Assembly (NCBI GenBank): GCA_005862225.1
Contig: SZXV01000010.1
Location: forward strand, 124,001 to 188,000
DNA: 64,000 nucleotides
Direction of reading: 5' to 3'
DNA from: Chlorobium sp.
GTDB lineage: Bacteria > Bacteroidota > Chlorobiia > Chlorobiales > Chlorobiaceae
Shown: positions 1-8,681 of the stretch, piece after piece
Layout of the letters: every line of letters begins with the position of its first letter
How positions within the stretch are numbered: position 1 is the first letter of the stretch
The notes under the pieces: model-generated
The model's input: the letters and a program-made list of their open reading frames with translations, nothing else
Told to the model about the DNA's origin: nothing
Database searches by the model: none
Made by a program: the position numbers and the translations under genes

Positions 1-837
1 TTTGGTGGTATAACCGGTCTTGATACCTACCGCATAGGGATATTTATCAAGAAGCTTGTTGTGAGTTCTCAGAACATAAACCTTGTGGGTCGTCTGTTCC
101 ATGAATATAGCTTTCTCAAGACGTGCAACATGGTTAAACATCGGATTCCTGACAGCGTATTCTGTAAGACGCAACAAATCTCCTGCTGTAGATATATTCC
201 CAGTATAGATACCTTTATCAAAACCGGCAGGATTGGTAAACCATGAATTTTTCATGCCGATCATTTTGGCCTTGTAGTTCATGGAAGCAACAAATGAATC
301 AACACTACCAGAAAGATAAATCGCTATGGCAAATGCTGCATCATTGCTTGAATTCACCATAGCAGCCTTAACCAGATCAAGAAGCTTGATTTTATCACCT
401 TGCCTGAAACCTGCTTTAGACGGCTCAACCATGGTCGATTCTTTGGTAATAAGGACGTCCTGATCAAGTCTGCCACTTTCGATGGCAATAATACAGGTCA
501 GTATCTTTGTGAGGCTGGCCGGAGAAACTGGTCTGTCGACATCCTTGGCCATCAAGACTTTAGAACTCCCAATCTCCTTAAGAATGTAGGAGTTTATGCA
601 GCCTTGAGAGAAGAGTGAATCATCTATTTTTTGAGCTCTCAATGAAAGAGGCATGGTCATGACCGTGATAACGATAACAAAAAAGGCAACAAGGTATTGC
701 AGTATCAAGAAAGAAAGCCTCCTCTGTGTACGGAAAGACTGTTTCCATGAAAGAAACATCGGGAATTTCAGGAGCTGAAATAGCATTGATGGAATAAATT
801 GTTCTTTTTTAATGCGAATGCGAGAAGGTAATAACAT
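1..837 (-). CDS. D-alanyl-D-alanine carboxypeptidase (peptidase S11), 3' end outside window
   Basis: Penicillin-binding-protein-type serine peptidase that trims the terminal D-Ala from peptidoglycan stem peptides in the periplasm. Translating the minus strand from an ATG at 837 gives 279 residues open to the left edge. An N-terminal membrane segment lies at about residues 42-66. The three S11 motifs are all present: S-L-T-K (Ser108-Lys111), S-S-N (163-165) and K-T-G (273-275). A good ribosome site (GAGGGTG) precedes the ATG. The cytoplasmic stretch before the membrane segment is about 40 residues, longer than usual for DacA-type enzymes, so anchoring is likely by this N-terminal helix. The C-terminal domain is outside the window. 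The family call is firm; which PBP5/6-type paralogue it is cannot be told. Confidence 0.93.
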   Translation of the reverse strand, partial: MLLPSRIRIKKEQFIPSMLFQLLKFPMFLSWKQSFRTQRRLSFLILQYLVAFFVIVITVMTMPLSLRAQKIDDSLFSQGCINSYILKEIGSSKVLMAKDVDRPVSPASLTKILTCIIAIESGRLDQDVLITKESTMVEPSKAGFRQGDKIKLLDLVKAAMVNSSNDAAFAIAIYLSGSVDSFVASMNYKAKMIGMKNSWFTNPAGFDKGIYTGNISTAGDLLRLTEYAVRNPMFNHVARLEKAIFMEQTTHKVYVLRTHNKLLDKYPYAVGIKTGYTTK

Positions 838-940
838 ATTTCACCCTCAATAAAGTAAAGCAAAGGGATAAAATGCAAACGGGTTAATACCTTTTTTTAA
901 AAAAAATTGCTCCCCGGGTTATAATGCGGAAATTTATCTA

Positions 941-1567
941 TTAGCGTTCCGAAACAGCAAGTTTTACAGCAAGACTGACAAACACTACGGCAGCGATCCT
1001 GTTGAGAGCTTTCTGAGCGAGCACGGAGTTGCGAAACCTCTCTCCAAGACTACCTGCAAAATAACTGATAAGACCAAAAACAAGTAACGTCGCCGTAAGG
1101 AAAACACCACCAAGCTGAAAAAACTGCAAAATCATGGAGCCACGATGCGGATCAGCGAATTGCGGCAAAAATGCCATAAAAAAAAATGAAACTTTGGGAT
1201 TGGTCAGATTCATTACAATACCCCTCAGATACAGGCGCCCGTTGGAGAGCGCCTGAACGGGTGTTTGTTGATGTGTGATAGCTGTTGCCTTAAGTGCCTG
1301 CCAGGCAAGATAGACAAGATATGCGGCACCAATAAATTTCAAGGTACCAAAAGCAAGAGATGATGAGCGCAAAAGAGCGGAAAGTCCAAACGCAACAGCA
1401 GCAGTATGTCCAAAAAGACCTGTGGCAAGGCCAAGTGTCACATAGATTCCTGCTTTCCGTCCGTTCTGGGCTGACTGCGCCAGGACAAAAAGGTTGTCAG
1501 GGCCGGGAGACAATGCAAGAATAAGTGATGTCGAAAAAAATGCAAGCAGCACATTACTGTCAATCAT
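941..1567 (-). CDS. LysE/RhtB family amino-acid exporter
   Basis: A 208-residue inner-membrane protein of the LysE/RhtB translocator family, which exports amino acids or their derivatives. The N-terminal family signature (A-L-S-P-G-P-D-N-L-F-V-L, residues 18-29) is clear, followed by about six hydrophobic segments and the K-F-I-G-A-A-Y-L-V-Y-L motif near residue 75. Length is standard for the family. It lies 103 bp upstream of the carboxypeptidase on the same strand, but nothing suggests a functional link. The substrate cannot be predicted from sequence. Confidence 0.9.
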   Translation of the reverse strand: MIDSNVLLAFFSTSLILALSPGPDNLFVLAQSAQNGRKAGIYVTLGLATGLFGHTAAVAFGLSALLRSSSLAFGTLKFIGAAYLVYLAWQALKATAITHQQTPVQALSNGRLYLRGIVMNLTNPKVSFFFMAFLPQFADPHRGSMILQFFQLGGVFLTATLLVFGLISYFAGSLGERFRNSVLAQKALNRIAAVVFVSLAVKLAVSER

Positions 1568-1722
1568 AACCGCATGTTGTCTTCGTTATATTTTATTGAC
1601 CGCATCGAAAACCTGCCTTCAGATTCAAGCGTGTATTCTCTTAACAATAACAATAATCATTAGATTCCGAACAATCAAATATCACTTGGCTGAGGTACCC
1701 ATTATTGATATATTTGTTTATT

Positions 1723-2052
1723 ATGATAAAGTTATGGACTACAATAGCAATCTTTGCCACTTTGGATTTCACCTGTTTAACGGGATGTATCATGGCTGTT
1801 GAGAAAAATTCATTATCACGGCCACAAACTTTTGTGTTGTGTGGAAAAATCGTAACCGGCGGGGTGATTTGTCCACTTTTACTTTGTGAAGACGGAGAAA
1901 CAATTGCACTTGATGGGGTAAGGCCTGGGCAGTTTGAAACAGACACCCGACTCAAACTTGAAGGCATTAAAGTAAATTATTCCCCATGCCAACAAGGAAA
2001 AGAAGCGTTTCGCGTTGATCGGATTCTGTCTGTAAATGGTCTATCGCAATGA
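1723..2052 (+). CDS. small putative lipoprotein, unknown function
   Basis: A 109-residue protein with a hydrophobic N-terminus and a lipobox-like L-T-G-C at residues 17-20 (counted from the ATG at 1723), so probably a lipoprotein. A TTG six codons upstream is an alternative start, but the ATG puts the signal peptide at the correct place. The mature part has paired cysteines (V-L-C-G and V-I-C-P-L-L-L-C) and a beta-rich pattern suggestive of a small OB-like barrel; this is inference. I do not recognise the family. It ends 60 bp before the subtilase gene on the same strand and may be co-transcribed with it. Confidence 0.6.
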   Translation: MIKLWTTIAIFATLDFTCLTGCIMAVEKNSLSRPQTFVLCGKIVTGGVICPLLLCEDGETIALDGVRPGQFETDTRLKLEGIKVNYSPCQQGKEAFRVDRILSVNGLSQ

Positions 2053-2112
2053 CGCGTCACACATGCTTTCGCATGCGACAAGCATTATGAAATTTAAGCA
2101 GAGAATAAGATC

Positions 2113-5100
2113 ATGCCAAATTCATTCAAACCAGACGATCCGCTGTACTCAAGCCAATGGCATCTCGGGATGATTGGCCAATTGGGTTATGGCGCAGACA
2201 GCTCGGCCTTTTCAGGGCTTGAACGGGTCTGGGCTGACTACCGGGGGCAAGGGGTAACCGTTGGTATATGGGATACAGGTGTACAGCAAACCCACTGGGA
2301 TCTGGATGCCAATTACAATGCGAGCCGTCAGGTAACAATTTCCGGAACACTCAATAACGGCCAGCCATTAACCTCGTCAGACGGCCATGGAACATCCGTT
2401 GCGGGGCTTATTGCTGCTGAAAATAACGGACTTGGCGGTATTGGCATTGCTTTTAAGTCTCAGATTACCGCAATCCGGATCTTTGGTGGACAGGATGACA
2501 TCAACTCTGCGTGGGCGCGATATCTCCTCACACTTGACAGCCTTGGCAATTTTGATGTTACGAATCACAGTTACGGTAAATACCCCAACTTCACTGTAGC
2601 CGGTGATGTTGCCAAGTTTGCCAATGCTTCGGCTTACGGCCGTCATGGACTTGGCACTATCAATATAAAATCAGCAGGCAATAACAATATTGATGGTAAC
2701 GGAGATGCTCTGGATGCCTCCCGTCATACGATTACGGTGGCGGCCATTGATTCCACTGGCATAGTAGCCCAATATTCAACATACGGAGCACATATTCTTG
2801 TTTCCGCACCAGCAGGTGCAGTGACTACCGACCTGCTTGGCACAGGAACTGGCTATGACGGCCTTTTGAATGGTGATTACACCAATCAGTTCGGTGGAAC
2901 CTCTGCTGCAGGGCCTGTGACCGTTGGCGTCGTAACATTGATGCTCAGCGCCAACAAATCTCTCGGCTGGCGCGATGTGCAAAATATTCTTGCATACTCA
3001 TCACTCGGTGCCGGAAGCCTTTACGGAGGAGCTAAAACAAACGAAAACTTGTCATGGAAGTGGAACGGCGCCGACAACTGGAACGGTGGCGGACTGCATT
3101 ACAGTGAAGACTACGGATACGGAATAGTTAACGCATTTAACGCCGTCAGAATGGCTGAGGTGTGGAGCATCATGTATCCGACTGCCGCAACATCGCTCAC
3201 TGAGGCTGTTGCAACAACAGGTACTATCACTTTCCCTGCAAAGACCATTGCCGACCTGGCAACGTCAACCTTTACATTCAACGTATCTGAAATTGTCAGC
3301 CTTGAGCACGTTGACCTCACGATTAATCTGACACATTCAAATTTCACCAACCTCCGGATAAGCCTGATATCGCCTGAAGGCACGACAATGAGTCTTTATA
3401 ACGGCAGCACCGGAAATGCTTCAACCAGTGATTATGGATTGACGTATACTTTTGGAATAGATGGTCTGCGAGGAGAGTCAAGCCTGGGCGACTGGAAGTT
3501 GCTGATTCGGGATGCCGTAAAAAATGATTCTGGAACATTGAATTCTATTGCTTTTACAGGTTATGGTTCAACGGCGAACACCAACGATGTTTATCACTAC
3601 ACTGATGAAGTCCTTACCGCACTTGCGGCCACAGGACAATCAGCGCGTCTGACACTTTCCGACACTGATGGGGGAACCGACTGGATTGATGCCGCAGCAA
3701 TGTATCGTGATCTTGAGCTTGATCTGAGAGAAAATTCAACCTCTACACTGGCAGGCAATAATTTTCTCACCATTGCAGCAGGTTCAAAAATTGAGAACGC
3801 CATCGCTGGCGATGGCAACGATAAACTGACTGGCAATGCTTTAGACAATGTGCTTTACGGGATGAGAGGGAACGACTCCATCTATGGACTGGCGGGTAAC
3901 GATACCATGGACGGAGGCAGCGGCACTGACACTGCCTGTTTTTCGGGAAATTACTCATCCTACATCATCACTCATGAAAACGGTGTGACAACGGTATCAG
4001 GGCCAGAGGGTACTGACACACTGATCAACTTTGAATACCTGCAATTCGCCGATCATACAATTTCCGACCCATCTGCAGTGCCAAACGACACAATTCATCC
4101 TTTACTCCTGAGCTCCTCACCAACTGACAATGCAACTGCCGTTGCTTCAGGCGCGAACATTGTTTTAACCTTCAACGAGTCAGTGCAAGCAGGTACAGGC
4201 TCATTTGTTATCTACAACGCAGGAGGAACGGTATGGAAATCGATCAGCGCTACAGACTCCTCACAGGTTTATATATCTTTTGAAACAGTCACGATTAACC
4301 CTGTTGACAATCTTGCTCCCGGCAGCAAATACTATGTACTGATCGAAAATACTGCTCTGAAGGATTTTGCGGGCAACAATTTCGATGGAATATCTGTTTC
4401 AACGGTATTCAATTTTGAGACCGATTTGAACTACAACACCATTACGGGAACAAACGCTGCAAATATTTTGAATGGAACTGACGGTGATGACCGTATTTTC
4501 GGCCTGCTTGGCAATGACTCGCTCTACGGAAACGCAGGAAATGACCTGCTCGATGGAGGAGGGGGCAGCGACCGAATGGCTGGCGGCTCAGGAAATGATA
4601 TCTATATTGTTGATAATTCAGGTGATACTGTTATTGAAAACGCAAACGCTGGAACCGATACGGTACGTACATCACTGCCCTCTTATACGCTCGGGTCAAA
4701 TGTTGAGAACCTTGAATACACTGGCACCCAAGTTTTTACTGGAACAGGCAATACTCTCGCTAACTCTATCACGGGAAATACGGGAAACGACCTGTTAAAC
4801 GGAAAAGAAGGTAACGACAGGCTCACCGGTGGGAGTGGTTCCGATATTTTCCGTTTTGACACTCTCCTGAATGCCTCAACAAATGTTGATACTCTTGTTG
4901 ATTTCACATCGAACCTCGATAAAATTCAACTTGAAAACTCGATTTTCAAAAAACTAATCGCAACTGGTGCGCTGTTACCTGCTAACCTGGTATCAAGTTC
5001 CGACGGGAAAGCTCTTGATGCAAACGACTATATCCTTTTCAACTCCACAACCCACGCTCTCTCTTATGATGCCGACGGAAGCGGTAGTGGTGCGGCTATA

Positions 5101-5160
5101 CAGTTTGCGACATTGATTGGAGTCACATCGGTTACAGCATCAGATTTTGTCGTAACCTGA
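2113..5160 (+). CDS. secreted subtilisin-like serine protease with P-domain and RTX repeats
   Basis: A 1015-residue S8 (kexin-like) protease. The catalytic triad is visible: Asp54 (I-W-D-T-G), His92 (D-G-H-G-T) and Ser264 (G-G-T-S-A-A-G-P). A proprotein-convertase P-domain follows at about 360-490. A first block of calcium-binding RTX nonapeptides (G-N-D-x-L/I-x-G type) lies at about 560-615, an SbsA-type Ig-like domain (Big_5) at about 660-770, and a second RTX block at about 785-910. The C-terminus resembles an uncleaved type I secretion signal. There is no Sec signal peptide and no propeptide before the catalytic domain, consistent with export by a type I (HlyBD-TolC) system. No such transporter is adjacent; the nearby RND operon is not one. 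A role in extracellular proteolysis or cell contact is inferred. Confidence 0.92.
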   Translation: MPNSFKPDDPLYSSQWHLGMIGQLGYGADSSAFSGLERVWADYRGQGVTVGIWDTGVQQTHWDLDANYNASRQVTISGTLNNGQPLTSSDGHGTSVAGLIAAENNGLGGIGIAFKSQITAIRIFGGQDDINSAWARYLLTLDSLGNFDVTNHSYGKYPNFTVAGDVAKFANASAYGRHGLGTINIKSAGNNNIDGNGDALDASRHTITVAAIDSTGIVAQYSTYGAHILVSAPAGAVTTDLLGTGTGYDGLLNGDYTNQFGGTSAAGPVTVGVVTLMLSANKSLGWRDVQNILAYSSLGAGSLYGGAKTNENLSWKWNGADNWNGGGLHYSEDYGYGIVNAFNAVRMAEVWSIMYPTAATSLTEAVATTGTITFPAKTIADLATSTFTFNVSEIVSLEHVDLTINLTHSNFTNLRISLISPEGTTMSLYNGSTGNASTSDYGLTYTFGIDGLRGESSLGDWKLLIRDAVKNDSGTLNSIAFTGYGSTANTNDVYHYTDEVLTALAATGQSARLTLSDTDGGTDWIDAAAMYRDLELDLRENSTSTLAGNNFLTIAAGSKIENAIAGDGNDKLTGNALDNVLYGMRGNDSIYGLAGNDTMDGGSGTDTACFSGNYSSYIITHENGVTTVSGPEGTDTLINFEYLQFADHTISDPSAVPNDTIHPLLLSSSPTDNATAVASGANIVLTFNESVQAGTGSFVIYNAGGTVWKSISATDSSQVYISFETVTINPVDNLAPGSKYYVLIENTALKDFAGNNFDGISVSTVFNFETDLNYNTITGTNAANILNGTDGDDRIFGLLGNDSLYGNAGNDLLDGGGGSDRMAGGSGNDIYIVDNSGDTVIENANAGTDTVRTSLPSYTLGSNVENLEYTGTQVFTGTGNTLANSITGNTGNDLLNGKEGNDRLTGGSGSDIFRFDTLLNASTNVDTLVDFTSNLDKIQLENSIFKKLIATGALLPANLVSSSDGKALDANDYILFNSTTHALSYDADGSGSGAAIQFATLIGVTSVTASDFVVT

Positions 5161-5191
5161 CGCAGAGGTTATTCAACATAAGCAAATAAGG

Positions 5192-6190
5192 GTGAGTGAT
5201 TTTCGTTTCATCAAGGATTCAGAACAACTTCCTGATAATGGAGAGTTCAAAACTCCATTAAATGTCCGTAAGCTTGTTCATGCCAGACCGATGCCACCCG
5301 AAAATCTCTCAAGGCTGGCACTGGTTATAAGATTTCTCAAACCGGTTACCTGGATTCCGGTGATATGGAGTTTTCTTTGTGGAGCCGTGGCCAGTGGTGC
5401 GTTTGGATGGAGTGATGTGTTGGGGGTAAAATTTATTCTTGGCCTGATGCTTACCGGCCCCCTTGCAAGTGGAACCTGCCAGATGCTGAACGACTATTTT
5501 GACCGCGATCTTGATGAGATCAATGAGCCGAACCGACCAATACCCGGTGGTGCAATATCATTAAAAAATGCTACTATCCTGATTGCACTCTGGTCTGTTC
5601 TCTCAGTCATCGCCGGCTATCTGATTCATCCTCTGATCGGCTTTTACGTTGTCATCGGCATTGTCAATGCCCACCTCTACAGTGCCAACCCCATCAAGTT
5701 AAAAAAACGACTCTGGGCCGGAAATATCATTGTTGCTGTCTCCTACCTTGTGATTCCATGGATTGCTGGTGAAATTGCCTATAACCCAAGCTTTACGATC
5801 TTGTCATTGCAACCCTCACTGATTGTTGCCGCTCTTTTTACCCTTTCCAGCACTGGCACAATGACTATTAATGACTTTAAATCAATTGAGGGGGACCGAC
5901 AGGTTGGCATCAGAACCCTCCCTGTGGTATTCGGAGAGACCAATGCGGCCAAAATTGCTGCGGCACTGATCAATATTGGCCAGATTCTTGCTGCTGTTTA
6001 TATGTTTATGATCGGTCAATACACTTATGGCATTGTTGTTGCCGCTCTTGTTATCCCTCAATTCATATTGCAGTTTTATCTGGTGAAGTCACCATCGACA
6101 ATGGACGTCCGCTACAATGCCATTGCTCAAAACTTTCTGGTTGCAGGAATGCTTGTCTGTGCTTTCGCCATCAGAGCCGCAAGACCATGA
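5192..6190 (+). CDS. (bacterio)chlorophyll synthase, UbiA prenyltransferase family
   Basis: A 332-residue polytopic membrane prenyltransferase that esterifies (bacterio)chlorophyllide with a prenyl alcohol diphosphate, the last step of (bacterio)chlorophyll synthesis. The first Asp-rich motif N-D-Y-F-D-R-D-L-D-E-I-N-E-P-N-R-P-I-P-G (about 114-133) is diagnostic for the ChlG/BchG/BchK branch. The second (N-D-F-K-S-I-E-G-D-R, about 230-240) is also intact. The start is GTG, 31 bp after the protease. Green sulfur bacteria carry three paralogues (BchG, BchK, ChlG for BChl a, BChl c and Chl a), and I cannot say which this is from sequence alone, so no symbol is given. Its stop overlaps the start of the glycosyltransferase (ATGA), so the two are translationally coupled. 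Confidence 0.9.
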   Translation: MSDFRFIKDSEQLPDNGEFKTPLNVRKLVHARPMPPENLSRLALVIRFLKPVTWIPVIWSFLCGAVASGAFGWSDVLGVKFILGLMLTGPLASGTCQMLNDYFDRDLDEINEPNRPIPGGAISLKNATILIALWSVLSVIAGYLIHPLIGFYVVIGIVNAHLYSANPIKLKKRLWAGNIIVAVSYLVIPWIAGEIAYNPSFTILSLQPSLIVAALFTLSSTGTMTINDFKSIEGDRQVGIRTLPVVFGETNAAKIAAALINIGQILAAVYMFMIGQYTYGIVVAALVIPQFILQFYLVKSPSTMDVRYNAIAQNFLVAGMLVCAFAIRAARP

Positions 6191-6825
6191 GATTCAGCTA
6201 CAACCCTGATATTTCAGTCATCATGGCTACATTTAACAGGGAACATTATCTTGAAAAAGCTGTGAAAAGCGTTATCTCCCAGTCGTTCACAAACTGGGAA
6301 CTTCTTATTGTTGATGACGGAAGCAAAGACAACACCTTCAAAACACTGGACCCGTTCCTGTGCGATTTCCCGAACATCCGCTACATGAAACACCGGAACC
6401 GTAAAGCGGCTCTCTCCCGCAACGCGGGCATTCAGGCATCGTTTGGCCGATATATCACCTTTCTTGACAGTGACGACCATTATCTGGACAACCATCTTGA
6501 AAGCAGAATAACACAGATCGAAGAACTGCGAGAAGTCGCGCTGCTTTCAGGAGGATTTCAGTGCGATAAAAACACCATGGTCAAAGACTTTTACAACACC
6601 GACAAGCTTATCAACGTCCGGGAATGTATTCTTGGCGGAACCTTTTTTGGAAAAAGAGAGCTGTTTTTCGACATCAACGGGTTCAGAGACATGGAATACG
6701 GCGAGGATACCGATCTTTGGGAACGGGCATCCAAACTTTTTGCCGTTAAAAAGATAGAGAATCCTGAAACCTATGTCTACGAACGGGCCAAAGACAGTAT
6801 CTCACTCAATTATTCAGCGGGGTGA
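6187..6825 (+). CDS. family 2 glycosyltransferase (GT-A fold)
   Basis: A 212-residue GT2 enzyme. The N-terminus shows the nucleotide-sugar fold (S-V-I-M-A-T-F-N-R at about 10-18), the V-D-D-G-S motif (about 41-45), the D-S-D-D metal-binding DxD (about 95-98) and a late E-D-T-D-L-W (about 178-183) at the usual catalytic-base position. Length is short but complete for a single-domain GT2. The start codon overlaps the chlorophyll synthase stop by 4 bp. Coupling to a pigment gene is unusual; the simplest reading is chance operon linkage, but glycosylation of a carotenoid or pigment-associated lipid is possible. Acceptor and sugar are unknown. Confidence 0.88.
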   Translation: MRFSYNPDISVIMATFNREHYLEKAVKSVISQSFTNWELLIVDDGSKDNTFKTLDPFLCDFPNIRYMKHRNRKAALSRNAGIQASFGRYITFLDSDDHYLDNHLESRITQIEELREVALLSGGFQCDKNTMVKDFYNTDKLINVRECILGGTFFGKRELFFDINGFRDMEYGEDTDLWERASKLFAVKKIENPETYVYERAKDSISLNYSAG

Positions 6826-7161
6826 AGCTGATTTCAACTTTTCGACCCAAAACATAATCAGCCGCATTCGTCTCTTTTTCTTTCGGGCATAGGGAAACGC
6901 TTCCTGAAGGGCCTGAATGACAAGAAGCATTGCCGGTTCATGCCATCTCCCCGGATGATCCTCAAGCCACTTACCAACGACAGCACAAACCTGTCCCTGC
7001 GTTGTTCCCTCAGGAGTTGTAAATAACCAGAGGTTACACACATCACACACCCCTGCCACATATCCCCTGTAATCACCAACATTAAGATCCGATACCGCCT
7101 GCCCTGTCTCCAGCTTCCTGTACTCACGCCAAACAGCAACTAAATCATATCCGCTTATCAT
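6814..7161 (-). CDS. Rap1a/Tai-like immunity-family protein, probably 5'-broken
   Basis: A 115-residue protein with the Rap1a/Tai pattern: Y-R-G-Y-V-A-G-V-C-D followed by a second Cys, then C-A-V-V-G-K-W-L and H-P-G-R-W-H-E-P-A, then A-L-Q-E-A-F-P. Members are normally periplasmic with a signal peptide and protect against T6SS amidase-type effectors (family knowledge). No signal peptide is present in this frame. A hydrophobic signal-like peptide begins at an ATG at about 7253 in another frame and runs into stop codons at about 7165, just before this ORF, so a single frameshift has probably separated the two. The gene converges on the glycosyltransferase with a 12-bp overlap. No effector gene is adjacent. 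Confidence 0.55.
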   Translation of the reverse strand: MISGYDLVAVWREYRKLETGQAVSDLNVGDYRGYVAGVCDVCNLWLFTTPEGTTQGQVCAVVGKWLEDHPGRWHEPAMLLVIQALQEAFPYARKKKRRMRLIMFWVEKLKSASPR

Positions 7162-7308
7162 AATAAAACGTCAGAGGGACTCAGGATTTGTTGCACTGAC
7201 ACAACAGAACATATCCAAATCTGTATTAAGCCAAGCACCCTTAACACAGCCATGACTTACATTTTTCCCTGTTAAAACAATATCCTTGAGCATCAGCTTC
7301 ATCGAAAA

Positions 7309-8208
7309 CTAAAACCTCTTTTGATAGATATGGCAGTATGGCTGATGACCTGTTTTTTGGTAATAGTCCTGATGATAATCCTCGGCAGCCCAGAACGTAC
7401 CTGCTTTCTCAAGAGTTGTCACAACATGATATCCTTTACGCTTCAACTCTCCAATCAGCTTTTCGGCGACCCTCTTCTGCTCTTCATCGGTATAAAAAAT
7501 GGCAGAACGATACTGTGTGCCCATATCAGGCCCCTGCCGGTTCATCTGTGTGGGATCATGTATCTCAAAAAATAGCTTGGCAAGCGTCTCATAGCTGACA
7601 AGAGAAGCATCGAACTCGATCTCAACCGCTTCAGCATGTCCTGTCTTGCCAGTGCAAACCTGCTTGTAGGTTGGATGCTCAACGAGCCCTCCCGTATAAC
7701 CCGATGTAGCGGAGAGCACACCCTTTATTTTATTGAAATGGTACTCAACTCCCCAGAAACATCCGCCTGCAAAAATCGCCTTTTGCGTCACGGCGGGAGA
7801 CTTCTTCTGCGGCAAAAAACTCAGCGAGAGTGAATTAACACAATGACGAACATTCTTTTCCGTCAGTCCTTCCCTGAAAAACACATGACCAAGATGAGCA
7901 CCACACTTGGCACAAACAATCTCCGTCCTCCGTCCATCGGCATCAGGAATCTGCCTGACAGCCCCATCAATGGCGTCATCAAAGCTTGGCCAGCCAGAAC
8001 CTGAATCGAATTTATCAGAAGAGCTGAAAAGAGGTGCATCGCACTGACGACAGAGATAGAGGCCAGCTTCCTTATTGAGATAATATTTACCACTACCGGG
8101 CATTTCAGTGCCTTTATGCAGAATTACCCTCTTTTCGTCAGGTGTCAATTGATTATATCCCATAGCATTACATGATAAAATGAGAAACAGCACAGCGCAA
8201 TGCAACAT
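7309..8208 (-). CDS. msrBA: fused peptide methionine sulfoxide reductase MsrB-MsrA, exported
   Basis: A bifunctional enzyme that reduces both R- (MsrB) and S- (MsrA) methionine sulfoxide in damaged proteins. The N-terminal MsrB domain has two zinc-binding C-x-x-C pairs (C-R-Q-C and C-A-K-C) and the catalytic R-H-C-V-N-S. The C-terminal MsrA domain has G-C-F-W-G and the conserved Y-H-Q-D-Y near the end. The order B then A is the reverse of the Neisseria PilB order but common elsewhere. From the ATG at 8208 the first 15 residues are hydrophobic and contain L-I-L-S-C, so it is exported and may be lipidated; an ATG 13 codons upstream is less likely. No operon partner. Confidence 0.93.
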   Translation of the reverse strand: MLHCAVLFLILSCNAMGYNQLTPDEKRVILHKGTEMPGSGKYYLNKEAGLYLCRQCDAPLFSSSDKFDSGSGWPSFDDAIDGAVRQIPDADGRRTEIVCAKCGAHLGHVFFREGLTEKNVRHCVNSLSLSFLPQKKSPAVTQKAIFAGGCFWGVEYHFNKIKGVLSATSGYTGGLVEHPTYKQVCTGKTGHAEAVEIEFDASLVSYETLAKLFFEIHDPTQMNRQGPDMGTQYRSAIFYTDEEQKRVAEKLIGELKRKGYHVVTTLEKAGTFWAAEDYHQDYYQKTGHQPYCHIYQKRF

Positions 8209-8538
8209 GCTTGCAAAAAGTGGCTGAAAAAAAATACTGCCATACATGTGAAAAAGTCATCCCGTACAATGAAGTGGCAACTTCGGGTTGCATAAGCCAA
8301 TCATTATACTGCTTTGTGAAAAATTACCGCACACGCAACCACATCCCAAGTATAGTGTCGTTTGGATTCTTCCCGGCTCTATCCTGCAAATGAAGCCGCA
8401 ACATAAGCATGAAAACCATAATTCCATCCATAACGTTCACGGATTTTCCACATCCACAATATCACTCAATATTAAAAAATAACGCTGGCAAACTTTGCAA
8501 AAATGGCTCTCAAATCCTATACTATGGCTGAAAATTAT

Positions 8539-8612
8539 GGACAATTAGCTCAGTTGGTTAGAGCGTTCGCTTCACACGCGAAAGGTCATCGGTTCGAATC
8601 CGCTATTGTCCA
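8539..8612 (+). tRNA. tRNA-Val (anticodon CAC)
   Basis: A complete cloverleaf can be drawn. The acceptor stem is GGACAAT paired with ATTGTCC. The D arm is GCTC...GAGC with the GGTT loop. The anticodon stem TTCGC/GCGAA encloses loop TTCACAC with anticodon CAC at 8573-8575, reading GUG Val. The TTCGAAT T-loop closes a five-base stem with one mismatch. The 3' discriminator A is followed by CACC, and CCA is not cleanly encoded. Confidence 0.95.
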
Positions 8613-8681
8613 CACCACACCACAACCCAAGCCTGTTGCCCCTAAATCAACACGATTACACAGCAACTGAGCTGGCCTGTA

